A stretch of DNA of 64,000 nucleotides from Methanosaeta sp. PtaU1.Bin060 (GTDB lineage Archaea; Halobacteriota; Methanosarcinia; Methanotrichales; Methanotrichaceae), in contig MVRK01000130.1 in NCBI GenBank assembly GCA_002067365.1, forward strand, positions 1 through 64,000. The letters run 5' to 3'. The notes under the pieces were generated by a model. The model saw only the letters and a program-made list of their open reading frames with translations, was not told the origin of the DNA and ran no database searches. A program made the translations under genes and the position numbers. Every line of letters begins with the position of its first letter. Within the stretch, counting starts at the first letter, position 1. Shown here one piece after another: positions 1 to 8,435 of this stretch.

Positions 1-31
1 CCTTTTACCGACAGTAGAATCCTGTTGTAAT

Positions 32-57
32 GCCCTGGCACTCTGCCAGGCCAGGGC
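32..57. other. Two mutually exclusive hairpins
   Basis: Bases 34-40 and 44-50 form a perfect 7-bp stem (CCTGGCA/TGCCAGG) with a 3-nt loop. Bases 32-39 and 50-57 form a competing 8-bp stem (GCCCTGGC/GCCAGGGC). It lies downstream of the restriction gene, which ends at 197 on the minus strand, and could act as a terminator or as part of an upstream gene outside the window. No gene is evident in 1-196. Confidence 0.25.
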
Positions 58-196
58 GCTCCTCTTCTGAAATCAGGTATTTATCCATCGCACTTATCCT
101 TCGATAAGCAAAGCGGGGTGGAGACCAGGGCGAACTTACGGGCTAAGTGTGCGATTGCAGAGAGGGCATTGGAGATTTGCCCCGCGCTGCATCAAA

Positions 197-931
197 TTAT
201 TCCCTTGTGCTGACAGAGAAGACTTTCGCGTGAGAGCGCAGCTGAGATAGAAATCGCACGGCAGAAAGATCATCGGCAGGTTCGCTGTAATTCCCAACAG
301 AATCCGACTGCTCTTTGCTGGCTGTGATGAAACAGGCGGCACTGTATTGTCTTTCCCTTACGAGCTTGCGGCAGAACAGCTCATATCTGACTGCGTAGGA
401 GGCACCTTTGAACTCGGGGAACACATTGAAATGTGGCTCGACAACGCTCACCGGTCTTCTCGACTGGGGGCAATCCTCTAGAAGCAGGAGATAGCCAAGC
501 CAGGGAGCAGGCGAGCTTCGAAAGGCGCCGTCCCGATAGGCTGTCCAGATATCCACCGCGGACCCCAATGCCTCTTCTGTTCGATTATTGAAGTTGTTAC
601 CGAATGATGGGCCGATCTGTGATTTCAGCTCGATGGCTGCGAGAAGAACTCCATCGACGACCACAACTATGTCCCATTCCTTGGTGGGCCTGTAGAATCC
701 CGGCAACTCTACAGTCTTCTTCTGAAAAATATTGGTTTCCCTAATCCCAGCATCAGACAGCAGCTCTGCGATCTTTCGCGAAAAGCCATCCATCTGCCTT
801 CCACCGGTAACTGCGCTGCGCGAACCCTGATCGGACTGACCACGCATGCGCTGAGCGTACGCCTGGCGCTCTCTGATTCTCCAGAAATCCCTCACCGCAT
901 CAGAAAATATGAACTGATTTATGGCACGCAA
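197..931 (-). CDS. PaeR7I/XhoI-family type II restriction endonuclease
   Basis: Type II restriction endonuclease, predicted to cut CTCGAG like the family prototypes. From the chosen start it is 244 aa, matching the roughly 245 aa of XhoI and PaeR7I. The PD-(D/E)xK site is visible as Asp87 (EWDIVV) and Glu101-Leu-Lys103 (IELKSQ), followed by the family signature GPSFGNNFNNRTEEA. I chose a TTG start at 931 because it is preceded by AGGAGTGAG about 6 nt upstream and gives the family's usual N-terminus. A longer frame from 1006 has no support. The start lies inside the end of the methyltransferase gene (13-nt overlap), so translation is probably coupled, and the weak TTG start may keep nuclease levels below methylase. 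The CTCGAG specificity is inferred from family only. Confidence 0.85.
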   Translation of the reverse strand: MRAINQFIFSDAVRDFWRIRERQAYAQRMRGQSDQGSRSAVTGGRQMDGFSRKIAELLSDAGIRETNIFQKKTVELPGFYRPTKEWDIVVVVDGVLLAAIELKSQIGPSFGNNFNNRTEEALGSAVDIWTAYRDGAFRSSPAPWLGYLLLLEDCPQSRRPVSVVEPHFNVFPEFKGASYAVRYELFCRKLVRERQYSAACFITASKEQSDSVGNYSEPADDLSAVRFLSQLRSHAKVFSVSTRE

Positions 932-1935
932 GGGGATCTCACTCCTTTTAGCCGGAGAGTATCCAGCGTAAGCTGAGCCTCTTGGAGGGACTTCACCCTC
1001 TTGCATGCCATCTCAAAATACTCGGGTTCGATCTCGAAGCCTATGCTGCATCGTCCCCACTTTCCTGCAGCCAAGTTAGTCGTGCCGGTCCCCATGAATG
1101 GGTCCAGCACTGTATCTCCCACGAACGAGAACATGCGGACTAGGCGTTCGGCCAGCGCAAGAGGGAATGGCGCAGGATGCTGCCGTGTGGAGGCTCCCCC
1201 CAGACACCAAATCTGCTGGAACCACTGCCTGTGGCAGTCCTCAGGGATCACCGAGAGAAGCCTGGCCTCTAAGGAGGGCTGCCGATAACCGCCTGGCTTT
1301 CTCTGGAAGAGTATGTACTCTATATCATTCTTTATGATGGCGTTGGGCTCGTAGGGCTTGCCCAGAAAGTTCGTGCACCTGCTGGACTCGAAGCTGGCGT
1401 TGGCAATTTTGTGCCAGATTATCGGGGCGAGATTGTCGAATCCCAATCTTCTGCAGTGTTCCTGGATGCTCGCATGAAGTGGATAGACCACGTGCCTTCC
1501 AAAGCTGCGCCTCGGAAGACACACGTCTCCTACTACTATCACTAGCCTGCCACCTGGCACAAGGACCCTGAAGACCTGTTCCCAGACGCGATCCAGCCCC
1601 ATTAGGAATGATTCGTAGTCCTCGACCCTTCCAAGCTGACCATCGCTCATGGGGTACTCCTTTAGGGTCCAGTAAGGCGGCGACGTCGCGACCAGATGGA
1701 CACTCTTATCGGGTATTTCTTCCATCGCTCTGCTGTCGCCCAAGACCAACCGATGACTGCTAGGGACATTCTTAATTGCAGCGTCTATGGACTGTACTGC
1801 CTCAGTGTCCTTGGCGATATTTGGAATCGCCTTCTGGCCATCCCTTTGGGCCAACTCAAACAACTTTTGAGGAACAAGTGAGCGAAGATCCTGCTCCTCC
1901 TCACGGGACGTGATGACCAGGGTTTTTGAAGCCAT
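919..1935 (-). CDS. Restriction-modification DNA amino-methyltransferase (beta class)
   Basis: S-adenosylmethionine-dependent DNA methyltransferase that should protect the CTCGAG sites cut by the overlapping endonuclease. The catalytic motif TSPPYW is at residues 84-89 and the AdoMet-binding motif DPFMGTGTT at 278-286. This order (IV before I) defines the beta class. TSPPY occurs in both N4-cytosine and N6-adenine enzymes, so the modified base cannot be decided here. An N-terminal extension of about 60 residues precedes the core. A TATA-like CTTTTATTC about 28 nt upstream of the ATG suggests its own promoter and a leaderless or very short leader. The gene is transcribed before the nuclease, the usual protective order. 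The methylase of PaeR7I itself is, as I recall, of a different class, so this pair may be a mixed one. Confidence 0.85.
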   Translation of the reverse strand: MASKTLVITSREEEQDLRSLVPQKLFELAQRDGQKAIPNIAKDTEAVQSIDAAIKNVPSSHRLVLGDSRAMEEIPDKSVHLVATSPPYWTLKEYPMSDGQLGRVEDYESFLMGLDRVWEQVFRVLVPGGRLVIVVGDVCLPRRSFGRHVVYPLHASIQEHCRRLGFDNLAPIIWHKIANASFESSRCTNFLGKPYEPNAIIKNDIEYILFQRKPGGYRQPSLEARLLSVIPEDCHRQWFQQIWCLGGASTRQHPAPFPLALAERLVRMFSFVGDTVLDPFMGTGTTNLAAGKWGRCSIGFEIEPEYFEMACKRVKSLQEAQLTLDTLRLKGVRSPCVP

Positions 1936-2029
1936 GTCGCTTAATCTTCAATCCTACAAGAATAAAAGATCTGCTGAGGATGAAGGCGAGATTGATTTTC
2001 AGAGATCGGGAGGCTGATTCGCTACACCT

Positions 2030-3004
2030 TTACGCCCACGTCACTGCCACGTCGTCCGTCCTGTAGTTGGGCCTGACCCCTGACTCCTCTATGGGCGTCT
2101 GCCTCCCGCTCTTGTGCATGAGAAGCCCCGTATAGGCGATCATTGAGCCGTTGTCCCCCATGAACTTGCGCGGAGGGAGGTAGAACCTAGCCCCGCGCTC
2201 CAGGCACATTGTATTCAGCATCTCGCCCAGGCGCTTGTTCGCTCCAACGCCTCCGACCAGCATCGTCTCCTTCTTCTCCGCATGTGCCATAGCCCTCTCA
2301 GTCACCTCGACAAGCATGGCGAAGGCCGTCTCCTGGAGGCTGTAGCAGACATCGGCCAGGTCATGCTTCTTTGCAGCCTCTGTCGCTGCCGTGGAGAGGC
2401 CCGAGAAGGAGAGGTCCATCCCCTTCACTGTGTAGGGCAGTGGTATGTACCTATTTGCTTTCAAGGCCAGCTCCTCCACCTTCGGGCCGCCTGGATGAGA
2501 CAGGCCGACGCTTCTGGCAAATTTATCAATGGCGTTTCCGATGCTGATGTCCAGGGTCTCCCCGAAGATCCTGTACCTGCCCTGGCGCAGCGCCAGAACC
2601 TGCGAGTTTGCCCCGCTGACGTATATGACCGCAGGATCGCGGGCCCCTGACTGCCACTTGCCCACCTCGATGTGGGCCACGCAGTGGTTGACGCCTAGGA
2701 GGGGCACACTGAAGCGCTGCGAGAGCACGCGCGCCGCCGTGGCCACAGTCCGAAGACAAGGCCCCAAGCCCGGCCCCTGGGAGAAGGCGATGGCATCCGG
2801 CCTCAGCCCCGATTCGCGAGAGTGGGCCAGCACATCCCCCACGACCTTCGCCATGTGCTCGGCATGATGCTGCGCAGCCTCGCGGGGGTGGATGCCGCCC
2901 TTGGCAGGAACATAGGTCGCGCTCTTCTCGTAGAGCACTCCTCTCTCATCCACCAGGGCAGCGCTCAGGTTCCAGGCTGTCCCCTCCAAGCCGAATACTA
3001 TCAT
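2030..3004 (-). CDS. kae1: Kae1, tRNA threonylcarbamoyladenosine (t6A) synthase subunit of KEOPS
   Basis: Catalytic subunit of the KEOPS complex, which transfers threonylcarbamoyl from TC-AMP to A37 of ANN-decoding tRNAs. At 324 aa it is a stand-alone Kae1. In some methanogens Kae1 is fused to the kinase Bud32, and no kinase domain follows here. The ASKHA-fold metal ligands His107 and His111 (NHCVAHIEVG) and the C-terminal FMGDNGSM motif are present, and the conserved VRPNYRTDDV tail shows the protein is complete. It starts 54 nt downstream of purD on the same strand, so the two may be co-transcribed. AGAGGCAATA precedes the ATG. Confidence 0.95.
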   Translation of the reverse strand: MIVFGLEGTAWNLSAALVDERGVLYEKSATYVPAKGGIHPREAAQHHAEHMAKVVGDVLAHSRESGLRPDAIAFSQGPGLGPCLRTVATAARVLSQRFSVPLLGVNHCVAHIEVGKWQSGARDPAVIYVSGANSQVLALRQGRYRIFGETLDISIGNAIDKFARSVGLSHPGGPKVEELALKANRYIPLPYTVKGMDLSFSGLSTAATEAAKKHDLADVCYSLQETAFAMLVEVTERAMAHAEKKETMLVGGVGANKRLGEMLNTMCLERGARFYLPPRKFMGDNGSMIAYTGLLMHKSGRQTPIEESGVRPNYRTDDVAVTWA

Positions 3005-3058
3005 CGCTATTATTGCCTCTGCTTCTGGATTCCTTGTGATCCCTGATGTCTATGCTCT

Positions 3059-4477
3059 CTAAACATAATCCTGGCCGATGTCCTTTCTGTAGCGCATTCC
3101 GTTGAACCTGATCCTCTTGATGTTCTCATAGGCCCTGGTTCTCGCCTCGCCAAGGCTTCTGCCGTGGGCCACCAGTGTCAGCACGCGCCCGCCAGTGGTG
3201 AAGAGCCTCCTTTTTTCCTGAGCATCATTGCCGAGGGCGGTGCCATTGTGATAGACGAGAACATCAGGGTCAACCTTCTCCAGGCCCGAGATCGGCATGT
3301 TTGTGTAGTGCTCTCCAGGGTATCCCGGCCTCTCGCCGCCGCCGGACGAGAGGGGCTTGATGGCCCTCCCCGAGACTGCACACACTCCGAGGCAGTGCTC
3401 TTTGGACCACTCAAGCTTCACCCTGTCCAGCCTTCCGTCAAGCACCGCCGAGGAGAGCTGATAGAAGTCGGTCTTCAGCCTTGGCAGGATCACCTCCGCC
3501 TCAGGATCACCGAGCCTCACGTTTATCTCCAGCACATAAGGCTCCCTCTCCTCAGATATCATCAGGCCGAAGTAGATGACCCCCACGTACTCGTGGCCCG
3601 TGGCATCCTTGAATCCCCTCACAGTGGGAACTGCAATCCTCTTCATTATCCTGTCCGTCAGCTCCTCGTCGAGCCACGGATGGGGCGAGAAGCCGCCCAT
3701 GCCACCTGTGTTGGGGTTGTTGTCGATGTTGGGATTGCCTGAGAGCTTATTGAATAGCCTGACGGCGACCTTCTCGTCCGGGGCGAAGGCGCGCTTGTAG
3801 TCGAGAGCCGACTCCAGCGGGAGGACAGTTCTGCCGTCGCTCAGGGCGAAGAACATCAGCTCTCGGCCCTGCAGTCGCTTTTCGATCTCGATTCTCTCTC
3901 CTGCACGACCAAAAAGCCTCGGGCTGACCATGATCCTCTCGATGGTCGAGAGGGCCTCTTCCTGGGAGAAGCATACGATAGAGCCCTTTCCAGCCGCGAG
4001 GCCATCCGCCTTGATCACCGCTCCATTCCTGGGGTCTTCTGCGAAGATCTCTCGCGCATACTCTTTTGCCTCGGATGGGTCCGAGAAGTTCCTGCAAGGC
4101 GGCACGGGGACCCTCAGGCTCTTCAGGAGATCCTTGGTGTAGCACTTGCTCCCCTCAAGAATTGCAGCCTCTTTTTTGGGCCCCACGATCCTCTGGCCAT
4201 CGGCCTCGAAGGCGTTCACTATGCCCTCTGAGAGGTAGCCCTCCGGGCCGACAAAGGTGAGATCGATGCTCTCCTTCTGTGCGAATTTTAGCAGATCGGG
4301 AATGGACTTCGGCACTTTGCCGTCCACCGTGGCGAGGCGGCACTTATCCATCATCTCGCTGCCTGCGTTGCCTGGAGCGACGTAGACTGTGCCGACGGCC
4401 TCGCTCCTGGCAAAGGCGTGAGCTATGGCGTTTCCCCTGCCACCAGCATCGACCACCAGAACCTTTGCACCGGACAT
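3059..4477 (-). CDS. purD: Phosphoribosylamine-glycine ligase (GAR synthetase)
   Basis: Second step of purine synthesis: ATP-dependent ligation of glycine to 5-phosphoribosylamine. The 472-aa protein has the PurD layout: an N-terminal Rossmann-like segment (VLVVDAGGRGNAIAHA), an ATP-grasp domain (VIKADGLAAGKG; NPNTGGMGGFSPHPW; EINVRLGDPEAE) and a C-terminal domain. Length is slightly above the bacterial norm (about 430 aa). No Shine-Dalgarno is visible before the ATG, and a TATA-like CTTATCTATC lies about 28 nt upstream, so the mRNA is probably leaderless. It is divergent from tRNA-Lys. Confidence 0.95.
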   Translation of the reverse strand: MSGAKVLVVDAGGRGNAIAHAFARSEAVGTVYVAPGNAGSEMMDKCRLATVDGKVPKSIPDLLKFAQKESIDLTFVGPEGYLSEGIVNAFEADGQRIVGPKKEAAILEGSKCYTKDLLKSLRVPVPPCRNFSDPSEAKEYAREIFAEDPRNGAVIKADGLAAGKGSIVCFSQEEALSTIERIMVSPRLFGRAGERIEIEKRLQGRELMFFALSDGRTVLPLESALDYKRAFAPDEKVAVRLFNKLSGNPNIDNNPNTGGMGGFSPHPWLDEELTDRIMKRIAVPTVRGFKDATGHEYVGVIYFGLMISEEREPYVLEINVRLGDPEAEVILPRLKTDFYQLSSAVLDGRLDRVKLEWSKEHCLGVCAVSGRAIKPLSSGGGERPGYPGEHYTNMPISGLEKVDPDVLVYHNGTALGNDAQEKRRLFTTGGRVLTLVAHGRSLGEARTRAYENIKRIRFNGMRYRKDIGQDYV

Positions 4478-4543
4478 GTGGGAGACGAAGGAAAAACAGA
4501 TAGATAAGCATATTGCGTCTCGGCCTTCTGAACGGGGGCGAAA

Positions 4544-4553
4544 CGTATATATC
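4544..4553 (+). promoter_or_regulatory. TATA box for tRNA-Lys
   Basis: CGTATATATC is centred about 28 nt before the first base of tRNA-Lys at 4577, which is the expected archaeal TATA-to-start spacing. Confidence 0.6.
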
Positions 4554-4576
4554 TAGCATCGACGTTGGTGGAGTCC

Positions 4577-4650
4577 GGGCCGGTAGCTTAGTCAGGTAGA
4601 GCGAAAGGCTCTTAACCTTTAGGTCGGGGGTTCAAATCCCTCTCGGCCCG
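4577..4650 (+). tRNA. tRNA-Lys (CTT)
   Basis: Cloverleaf with acceptor GGGCCGG pairing TCGGCCC (one G-U), D-arm GTAGCTTAGTCAGGTAGAGC, anticodon stem AAAGG/CCTTT with loop CTCTTAA (anticodon CTT), and T-arm with GTTCAAATC. Discriminator is G and CCA is not encoded. There is no intron. It is followed 7 nt later by tRNA-Trp. Confidence 0.95.
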
Positions 4651-4657
4651 CTTTAAC

Positions 4658-4865
4658 GGGGCTGTGGCCTAGCCAGGTAGGGCGACGGGCTCCAGCGGTA
4701 TATTTGATGATGAGCAACGGGTCTGCTGAGGCCTCTCGACGGGGAGGCCGTTGATGATCCGTTGGAGCACTGAAATGGGTTGTTATCAGCCACCGTTTCT
4801 CGGGCTGTTGACACTTCAGTATCGGAGAGACCCGTCGATCGTGAGTTCGAATCTCACCAGCCCCA
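4658..4865 (+). tRNA. tRNA-Trp (CCA) with a 134-nt intron
   Basis: Exons are 4658-4695 and 4830-4865. The acceptor GGGGCTG pairs with CAGCCCC, discriminator A. The anticodon stem ACGGG (4685-4689) pairs with CCCGT (4831-4835), and the anticodon CCA is at 4692-4694. The intron sits after position 37. The splice site is a textbook bulge-helix-bulge: central helix CTCC (4690-4693)/GGAG (4824-4827), 3-nt bulges AGC (4694-4696) and AGA (4828-4830), and inner helix GGTA/TATC. Cleavage after the second nucleotide of each bulge gives exactly these exon ends. The intron itself is a guide RNA (separate entry). Confidence 0.95.
4696..4829 (+). ncRNA. Box C/D guide RNA within the tRNA-Trp intron
   Basis: The intron contains box C ATGATGA (4707-4713), D' CTGA (4726-4729), C' TTGATGA (4751-4757) and D CTGA (4770-4773). 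The guide before D contains TTGGAGCA, which pairs with GCTCCA of the 5' exon. The fifth base upstream of D faces C34 (4692). The guide before D' contains ACGGGTCT, which pairs with AGACCCGT across the intron/3'-exon junction, and its fifth base faces residue 39 (C4831). This matches the known archaeal tRNA-Trp intron that directs 2'-O-methylation of positions 34 and 39. Here residue 39 is C, where as I recall it is U in Haloferax. Box and pairing positions are read directly; methylation is inferred. Confidence 0.9.
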
Positions 4866-4956
4866 CATCTTCTTGATGGCCCTCTTCGTCGGGACGTCCT
4901 CGCGGGCATCTCAGGGCCTGCCCCTCTGATAGATCCCGCAAAACCACCCCACAGCT

Positions 4957-4966
4957 TTTAAATATC
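4957..4966 (+). promoter_or_regulatory. TATA box of a leaderless gene
   Basis: TTTTAAATATCC is centred about 26 nt before the ATG at 4987, placing transcription start at or next to the start codon. Confidence 0.5.
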
Positions 4967-4986
4967 CTTCGCGAATAACCTTTGGC

Positions 4987-5307
4987 ATGATGTACAGGGA
5001 TATCCTCACCATGTGCTGGTCCATCAAGCAAGTCAACAAGAACCTCACCGATAGGAAGGCCACATCCGATTACTCGATAAGATACCTCAAGAATGCCTGC
5101 TCCGATCTCGCGCTGATGATTCGCGATGCGGACAAAGAGTGCCTGGAGGAGACCATCGAGGTCGTCGACAAAGCAGGCCAAAAGAAGAGCTTTGCCCTGA
5201 GGGATGTGGCAGAGATGCTATACGATGCCAAAAAGATCATGGAGCTGAACCTGATAGACGGCATAGGCCGCTGGGCGAGAGCAGGCATGGCAAAGGGACT
5301 AGAGTGA
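4987..5307 (+). CDS. Hypothetical small helical protein
   Basis: A 106-aa protein I do not recognise. It is soluble, predicted mostly alpha-helical and charged, with no signal peptide, membrane segment or metal-binding Cys cluster. A good TATA box sits at leaderless distance from the ATG at 4987 (a second ATG follows immediately), and codon use matches the neighbours, so I think it is real. It stands alone between tRNA-Trp and endonuclease IV, giving no functional context. The following 5308-5560 shows no further gene. Confidence 0.65.
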   Translation: MMYRDILTMCWSIKQVNKNLTDRKATSDYSIRYLKNACSDLALMIRDADKECLEETIEVVDKAGQKKSFALRDVAEMLYDAKKIMELNLIDGIGRWARAGMAKGLE

Positions 5308-5560
5308 TCTAGAAGCCCCGATGATGCCGTCGGGCGTTCTAATGCGAAATACATTATTTTAAAAATCCAAAAATCATTTCAATCTAATCCAAAATCGCGC
5401 GCCTCAGAACTCATAGGGCTCATCACAGATCAGATGGATTTTATCATCACTGGCGCAGCGTCGCCGGGCTTGCGGCTACTGCACTAGGCATCGAATCCGC
5501 ATCGATTTCAACTTTTCCTCATGGATCACATTGATCAGGCCAGAGGCCGGATAGGCTGTC

Positions 5561-6412
5561 ATGGTGCGCTTGGGGTTTCATGTCTCCATCTCAGGAGGCG
5601 TGGATAAGGCCGTGGATAGGGCAAGAGCGATGGGATGCGACGTCTTTCAGATCTTCTCGCGCAATCCGAGGGTATGGCGATCGAAGCCCCTCTTGCCCGA
5701 AGTGGCGGATGGGTTCAGGCTCAGGTTCCGAGAATCAGGCCTGAGCCTGGCGGTGGACCACATGCCCTACCTCCCAAACCTTGCCTCGCCAAAGGAGGAT
5801 GTTTACCTGAAATCGATCGATGTTCTGGCGGAGGAGCTGGTCAGATGCCATGCGCTCTCGATACCCTACCTCGTCACACATCTCGGAAGTCACCTAGGTG
5901 CGGGCCTGGAGCAGGGCTCGATGAGGATTGCAGGGGCGCTGGAGAATGCCTTCCTTGCGGCGGACGATGATGTTATGCTTCTCCTGGAGAACACAGCCGG
6001 CACCAGGAACAGCATGGGCGGACGCTTCGAGGATTTGGCGGCGATCATCGATGCTCTCGGCCAAAAGAGTCGGCGTGTGGGTGTATGTCTTGATACATGC
6101 CACCTCTTCGCTTCTGGCTACGAGCTGAGGGACTCACAAGGGCTGCAGGTCACCCTGGAATGCTTCGAGAGCACCATTGGTCTTGAGAGGCTCAAGCTCG
6201 TGCACCTCAACGATTGTCGCGGGGGTTTGGGCTCGCACCTCGACAGGCACGAGCATATCGGCCTTGGGCAGATAGGGGAAAAGGGGTTCAGGGCTCTCCT
6301 GTGTCATCCCTTGATCCGGGAGCTGCCCATGATCATGGAGACGCCTGTGGACGATCGCAGAGACGATTTGGGGAACCTCAGGGCTGCGAGGAAAATGGCT
6401 GAACTCTGCTAG
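5561..6412 (+). CDS. nfo: Endonuclease IV (deoxyribonuclease IV)
   Basis: Base-excision-repair AP endonuclease that cleaves 5' of abasic sites with a trinuclear zinc centre. The 283-aa TIM barrel begins GFHVSISGGVDKAVDRA as in Nfo. Zinc ligands can be read in order: His in DHMPYL, His in THLGSH, Glu in LLENTAG, Asp and His in CLDTCHLF, His in LVHLND, the Asp/His pair in LDRHEHIG, and the terminal Glu in METP. Length is normal (about 280 aa). It converges with the response regulator gene, the two stops overlapping by 4 nt. Confidence 0.95.
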   Translation: MVRLGFHVSISGGVDKAVDRARAMGCDVFQIFSRNPRVWRSKPLLPEVADGFRLRFRESGLSLAVDHMPYLPNLASPKEDVYLKSIDVLAEELVRCHALSIPYLVTHLGSHLGAGLEQGSMRIAGALENAFLAADDDVMLLLENTAGTRNSMGGRFEDLAAIIDALGQKSRRVGVCLDTCHLFASGYELRDSQGLQVTLECFESTIGLERLKLVHLNDCRGGLGSHLDRHEHIGLGQIGEKGFRALLCHPLIRELPMIMETPVDDRRDDLGNLRAARKMAELC

Positions 6413-6798
6413 AATATCCTATCGATGACCAGCATGAGGGCATCACTGAATATGGGCTTGACGAGATAGGTGCTTGCTCCCAGATCGTAGCTCCTCTGAA
6501 TATCGTCATCCTCGTTTGAGCCCGTCAGAATTACCACAGGAATGTGCCTGAAGCGGTCGTCCTGCTTTATCTGCGTGAGCAGGTCGATGCCGCTTATATC
6601 TGGCAGGTTTATATCGAGCAAAATCAGATTTGGGAGATCTCCCTCACCGGCTTTTTTCTCCAGCGCCTCCAGCGCCTGCAATCCATTGGAGGCCACGACT
6701 AAATCACCCTCTAGCTTGTTATGCTTAAGAAGCCTTCTCGTAAAGGCTGCGTCTTCAGGGTTGTCTTCCACAAGCAGGATTTTTATATCTCGCCCCAT
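6409..6798 (-). CDS. Stand-alone response regulator receiver domain
   Basis: A single CheY-like receiver domain (129 aa) without an output domain. The acidic pocket Glu11-Asp12, phospho-acceptor Asp62 (LLDINLPD), Thr92 (ILTGSN) and Lys114 (YLVKPI) are all present, so it should be phosphorylated by a sensor kinase. It resembles the Rcp1-type stand-alone receivers common in methanogens. A strong GAGGAGGACC precedes the ATG. No kinase gene lies nearby, so its partner is unknown. Confidence 0.9.
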   Translation of the reverse strand: MGRDIKILLVEDNPEDAAFTRRLLKHNKLEGDLVVASNGLQALEALEKKAGEGDLPNLILLDINLPDISGIDLLTQIKQDDRFRHIPVVILTGSNEDDDIQRSYDLGASTYLVKPIFSDALMLVIDRIF

Positions 6799-6898
6799 GG
6801 TCCTCCTCGATTGCTCTTGGGTCTCGACCTCAGAAAATCTCCTGATCTCCGATGAATTTCTCGATCTCAGATCGACCTCTTGGCATTTTATATGTCCT

Positions 6899-7237
6899 TT
6901 AAGGCCTTTTATCAGCCTTTATAAATCCCTTTGCCATCGTTTCCAACGCATCACATCGCAGGGCTCTCAGGCATTGCGACGACGCACTCGCAAGAGCCCG
7001 AATGAAACTACCCGCAAAAATAGTTTTCCCATTAATCGGCATGAATCTCCTTTTCACATGACCGTCAGCGGATGCTCTCAGAAGATATATAATAATATCA
7101 TAATTATCTTTAGGTGTGCCTCCGAACCCATCCGTAGCATAAGTCAGTACAACAAATGAGTATTTATCATCATATGATATGGATCGAATTCTAAATATAG
7201 GTTCCGGATCCAGTTTAAACAACCTTTGTTCATACAC
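6899..7237 (-). CDS. Hypothetical protein (doubtful C-terminus)
   Basis: A 112-aa reading frame starting at GTG (7237). The first 70 residues look protein-like (mixed beta pattern, KYSFVVLTYATDG). The last 40 are rich in Ala, Ser, Cys and Arg and may be out of frame relative to an original longer gene. An AT-rich TTAAAAAATAAAG lies about 30 nt upstream. The DNA is more AT-rich than its neighbours. I recognise no family; it could be a decayed gene. Confidence 0.35.
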   Translation of the reverse strand: MYEQRLFKLDPEPIFRIRSISYDDKYSFVVLTYATDGFGGTPKDNYDIIIYLLRASADGHVKRRFMPINGKTIFAGSFIRALASASSQCLRALRCDALETMAKGFIKADKRP

Positions 7238-7338
7238 TCATGCTTGATCTGATAATCATACTTTATTTTTTAAGAGTGTACCTCGCGAAAATCCTCTGGA
7301 GAGCATCTGAGGCGGTGGTCTTCAGATTTCATACTGCC

Positions 7339-8334
7339 TTATGTTATGCTTCTTCTTATACGGCCGCTGGAGAGGAGCACCACCCTGCTCAGAGGAACTT
7401 CGGCTGCCAGCTCGTAGCCCATGGCCTCGGCCAGTAGCTTCGCGAAGTCGAAGATCTCTGTATGCTGCGGCATGGCATCTCTATTCAGCCTCATCCTCGA
7501 CCTGCCCAGGTGCATGTATGCCTTGACCTCCACGAAGTCCGGCTCGGCCTTCGCGAGGATGCGGGCATAATCCTCCGGGCTCTGCAGGTTCAGGCCGCGC
7601 GCGAGGGTCATCCTGACGACGCTGCGGCAGGTATGCTCCCTCAGAAGGGCGAGGCTCTCCTGAACTTTCGGCCAGAGGTTGCCTGATGGCTGCGAGACGC
7701 GCCTGTAAAGCGCCTCATCAGAGGCGTTCAGGGATATATAGAGCTGCGTCGGCCTGAGGCGCTCCAGCATCTCTGGCCTTGTCCCGTTGCTGACCACGAA
7801 GGAGGTCATGCCCTTTTTCGAGATCAGCTCGATCAGCTCTCTCAGGTGAGGGTAGAGGGTGGGCTCGCCCATGAGGGAGACCGCCACATGTTTCGGGCTT
7901 CGAGCCTCCTTGAGCCTGCTCATGTCTGTGGTCTCGGCTCCCCCATAGCCCGAGAGGATTCTCTGCTGCTCATGAAGGATGCCGTTCAAGAGCTCATCGG
8001 GTTCTGTCCAGCCTGCTTGTCGCGAGACGGGATCGTCTATAGGCCTCCAGCAGTGCAGACAAAGGTGGTTGCACTCGAGAGTCGGCGTCATCTGCACACA
8101 TCTGTGGCTGGAGATGCCGTAGAAGTGGTGCTTGTAGCATTGCTCGCCGCCGCGCATGGCGCGGTTCAGCCAGAGACACGGCTTGACTGCACCCGAGCCT
8201 ACCAGGTGGTAGCCCTGCTTGGCCAGTGCCTTCTCGGCTGTCTCTCGCTTATCCATGGATTGTATGGGCTTGTGCCTTCTCTGCCTTGATGCAGCTCGGA
8301 TCGGATTTGTCAGTTCGGCCAAAGTCTCATCCAT
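7339..8334 (-). CDS. taw1: 4-demethylwyosine synthase Taw1/TYW1 (radical SAM)
   Basis: Radical-SAM enzyme that condenses N1-methylguanosine-37 of tRNA-Phe with pyruvate to make the tricyclic wyosine base. The radical-SAM cluster is Cys88-x3-Cys92-x2-Cys95 (CNHLCLHCW). A second cluster is formed by Cys53, Cys66 and Cys79, whose spacing of 13 and 13 is the same as in characterised archaeal Taw1. LMGEPTLYPHL and SLNASDE are family signatures. The ATG at 8334 gives 331 aa. A start at the ATG at 8256 would place the first cluster Cys at about residue 27, as in shorter homologues, so the N-terminal 26 residues are uncertain. Other wyosine genes are not in the window. Confidence 0.93.
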   Translation of the reverse strand: MDETLAELTNPIRAASRQRRHKPIQSMDKRETAEKALAKQGYHLVGSGAVKPCLWLNRAMRGGEQCYKHHFYGISSHRCVQMTPTLECNHLCLHCWRPIDDPVSRQAGWTEPDELLNGILHEQQRILSGYGGAETTDMSRLKEARSPKHVAVSLMGEPTLYPHLRELIELISKKGMTSFVVSNGTRPEMLERLRPTQLYISLNASDEALYRRVSQPSGNLWPKVQESLALLREHTCRSVVRMTLARGLNLQSPEDYARILAKAEPDFVEVKAYMHLGRSRMRLNRDAMPQHTEIFDFAKLLAEAMGYELAAEVPLSRVVLLSSGRIRRSIT

Positions 8335-8435
8335 TCGCCTTCGTAGAGAATCATCAAGGGGTAAATAGTTTCGCGAGGAATCCTTCTCCCAGAAAGGAAA
8401 AAGGGTTATATCGCTCTCGGGATACCCGAATCAGG

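Noticed and set aside
197-1935. Avoidance of CTCGAG in the window as support for the restriction specificity
   Set aside because: CTCGAG occurs several times (for example near 11200, 23528 and 38586), so no avoidance is visible.
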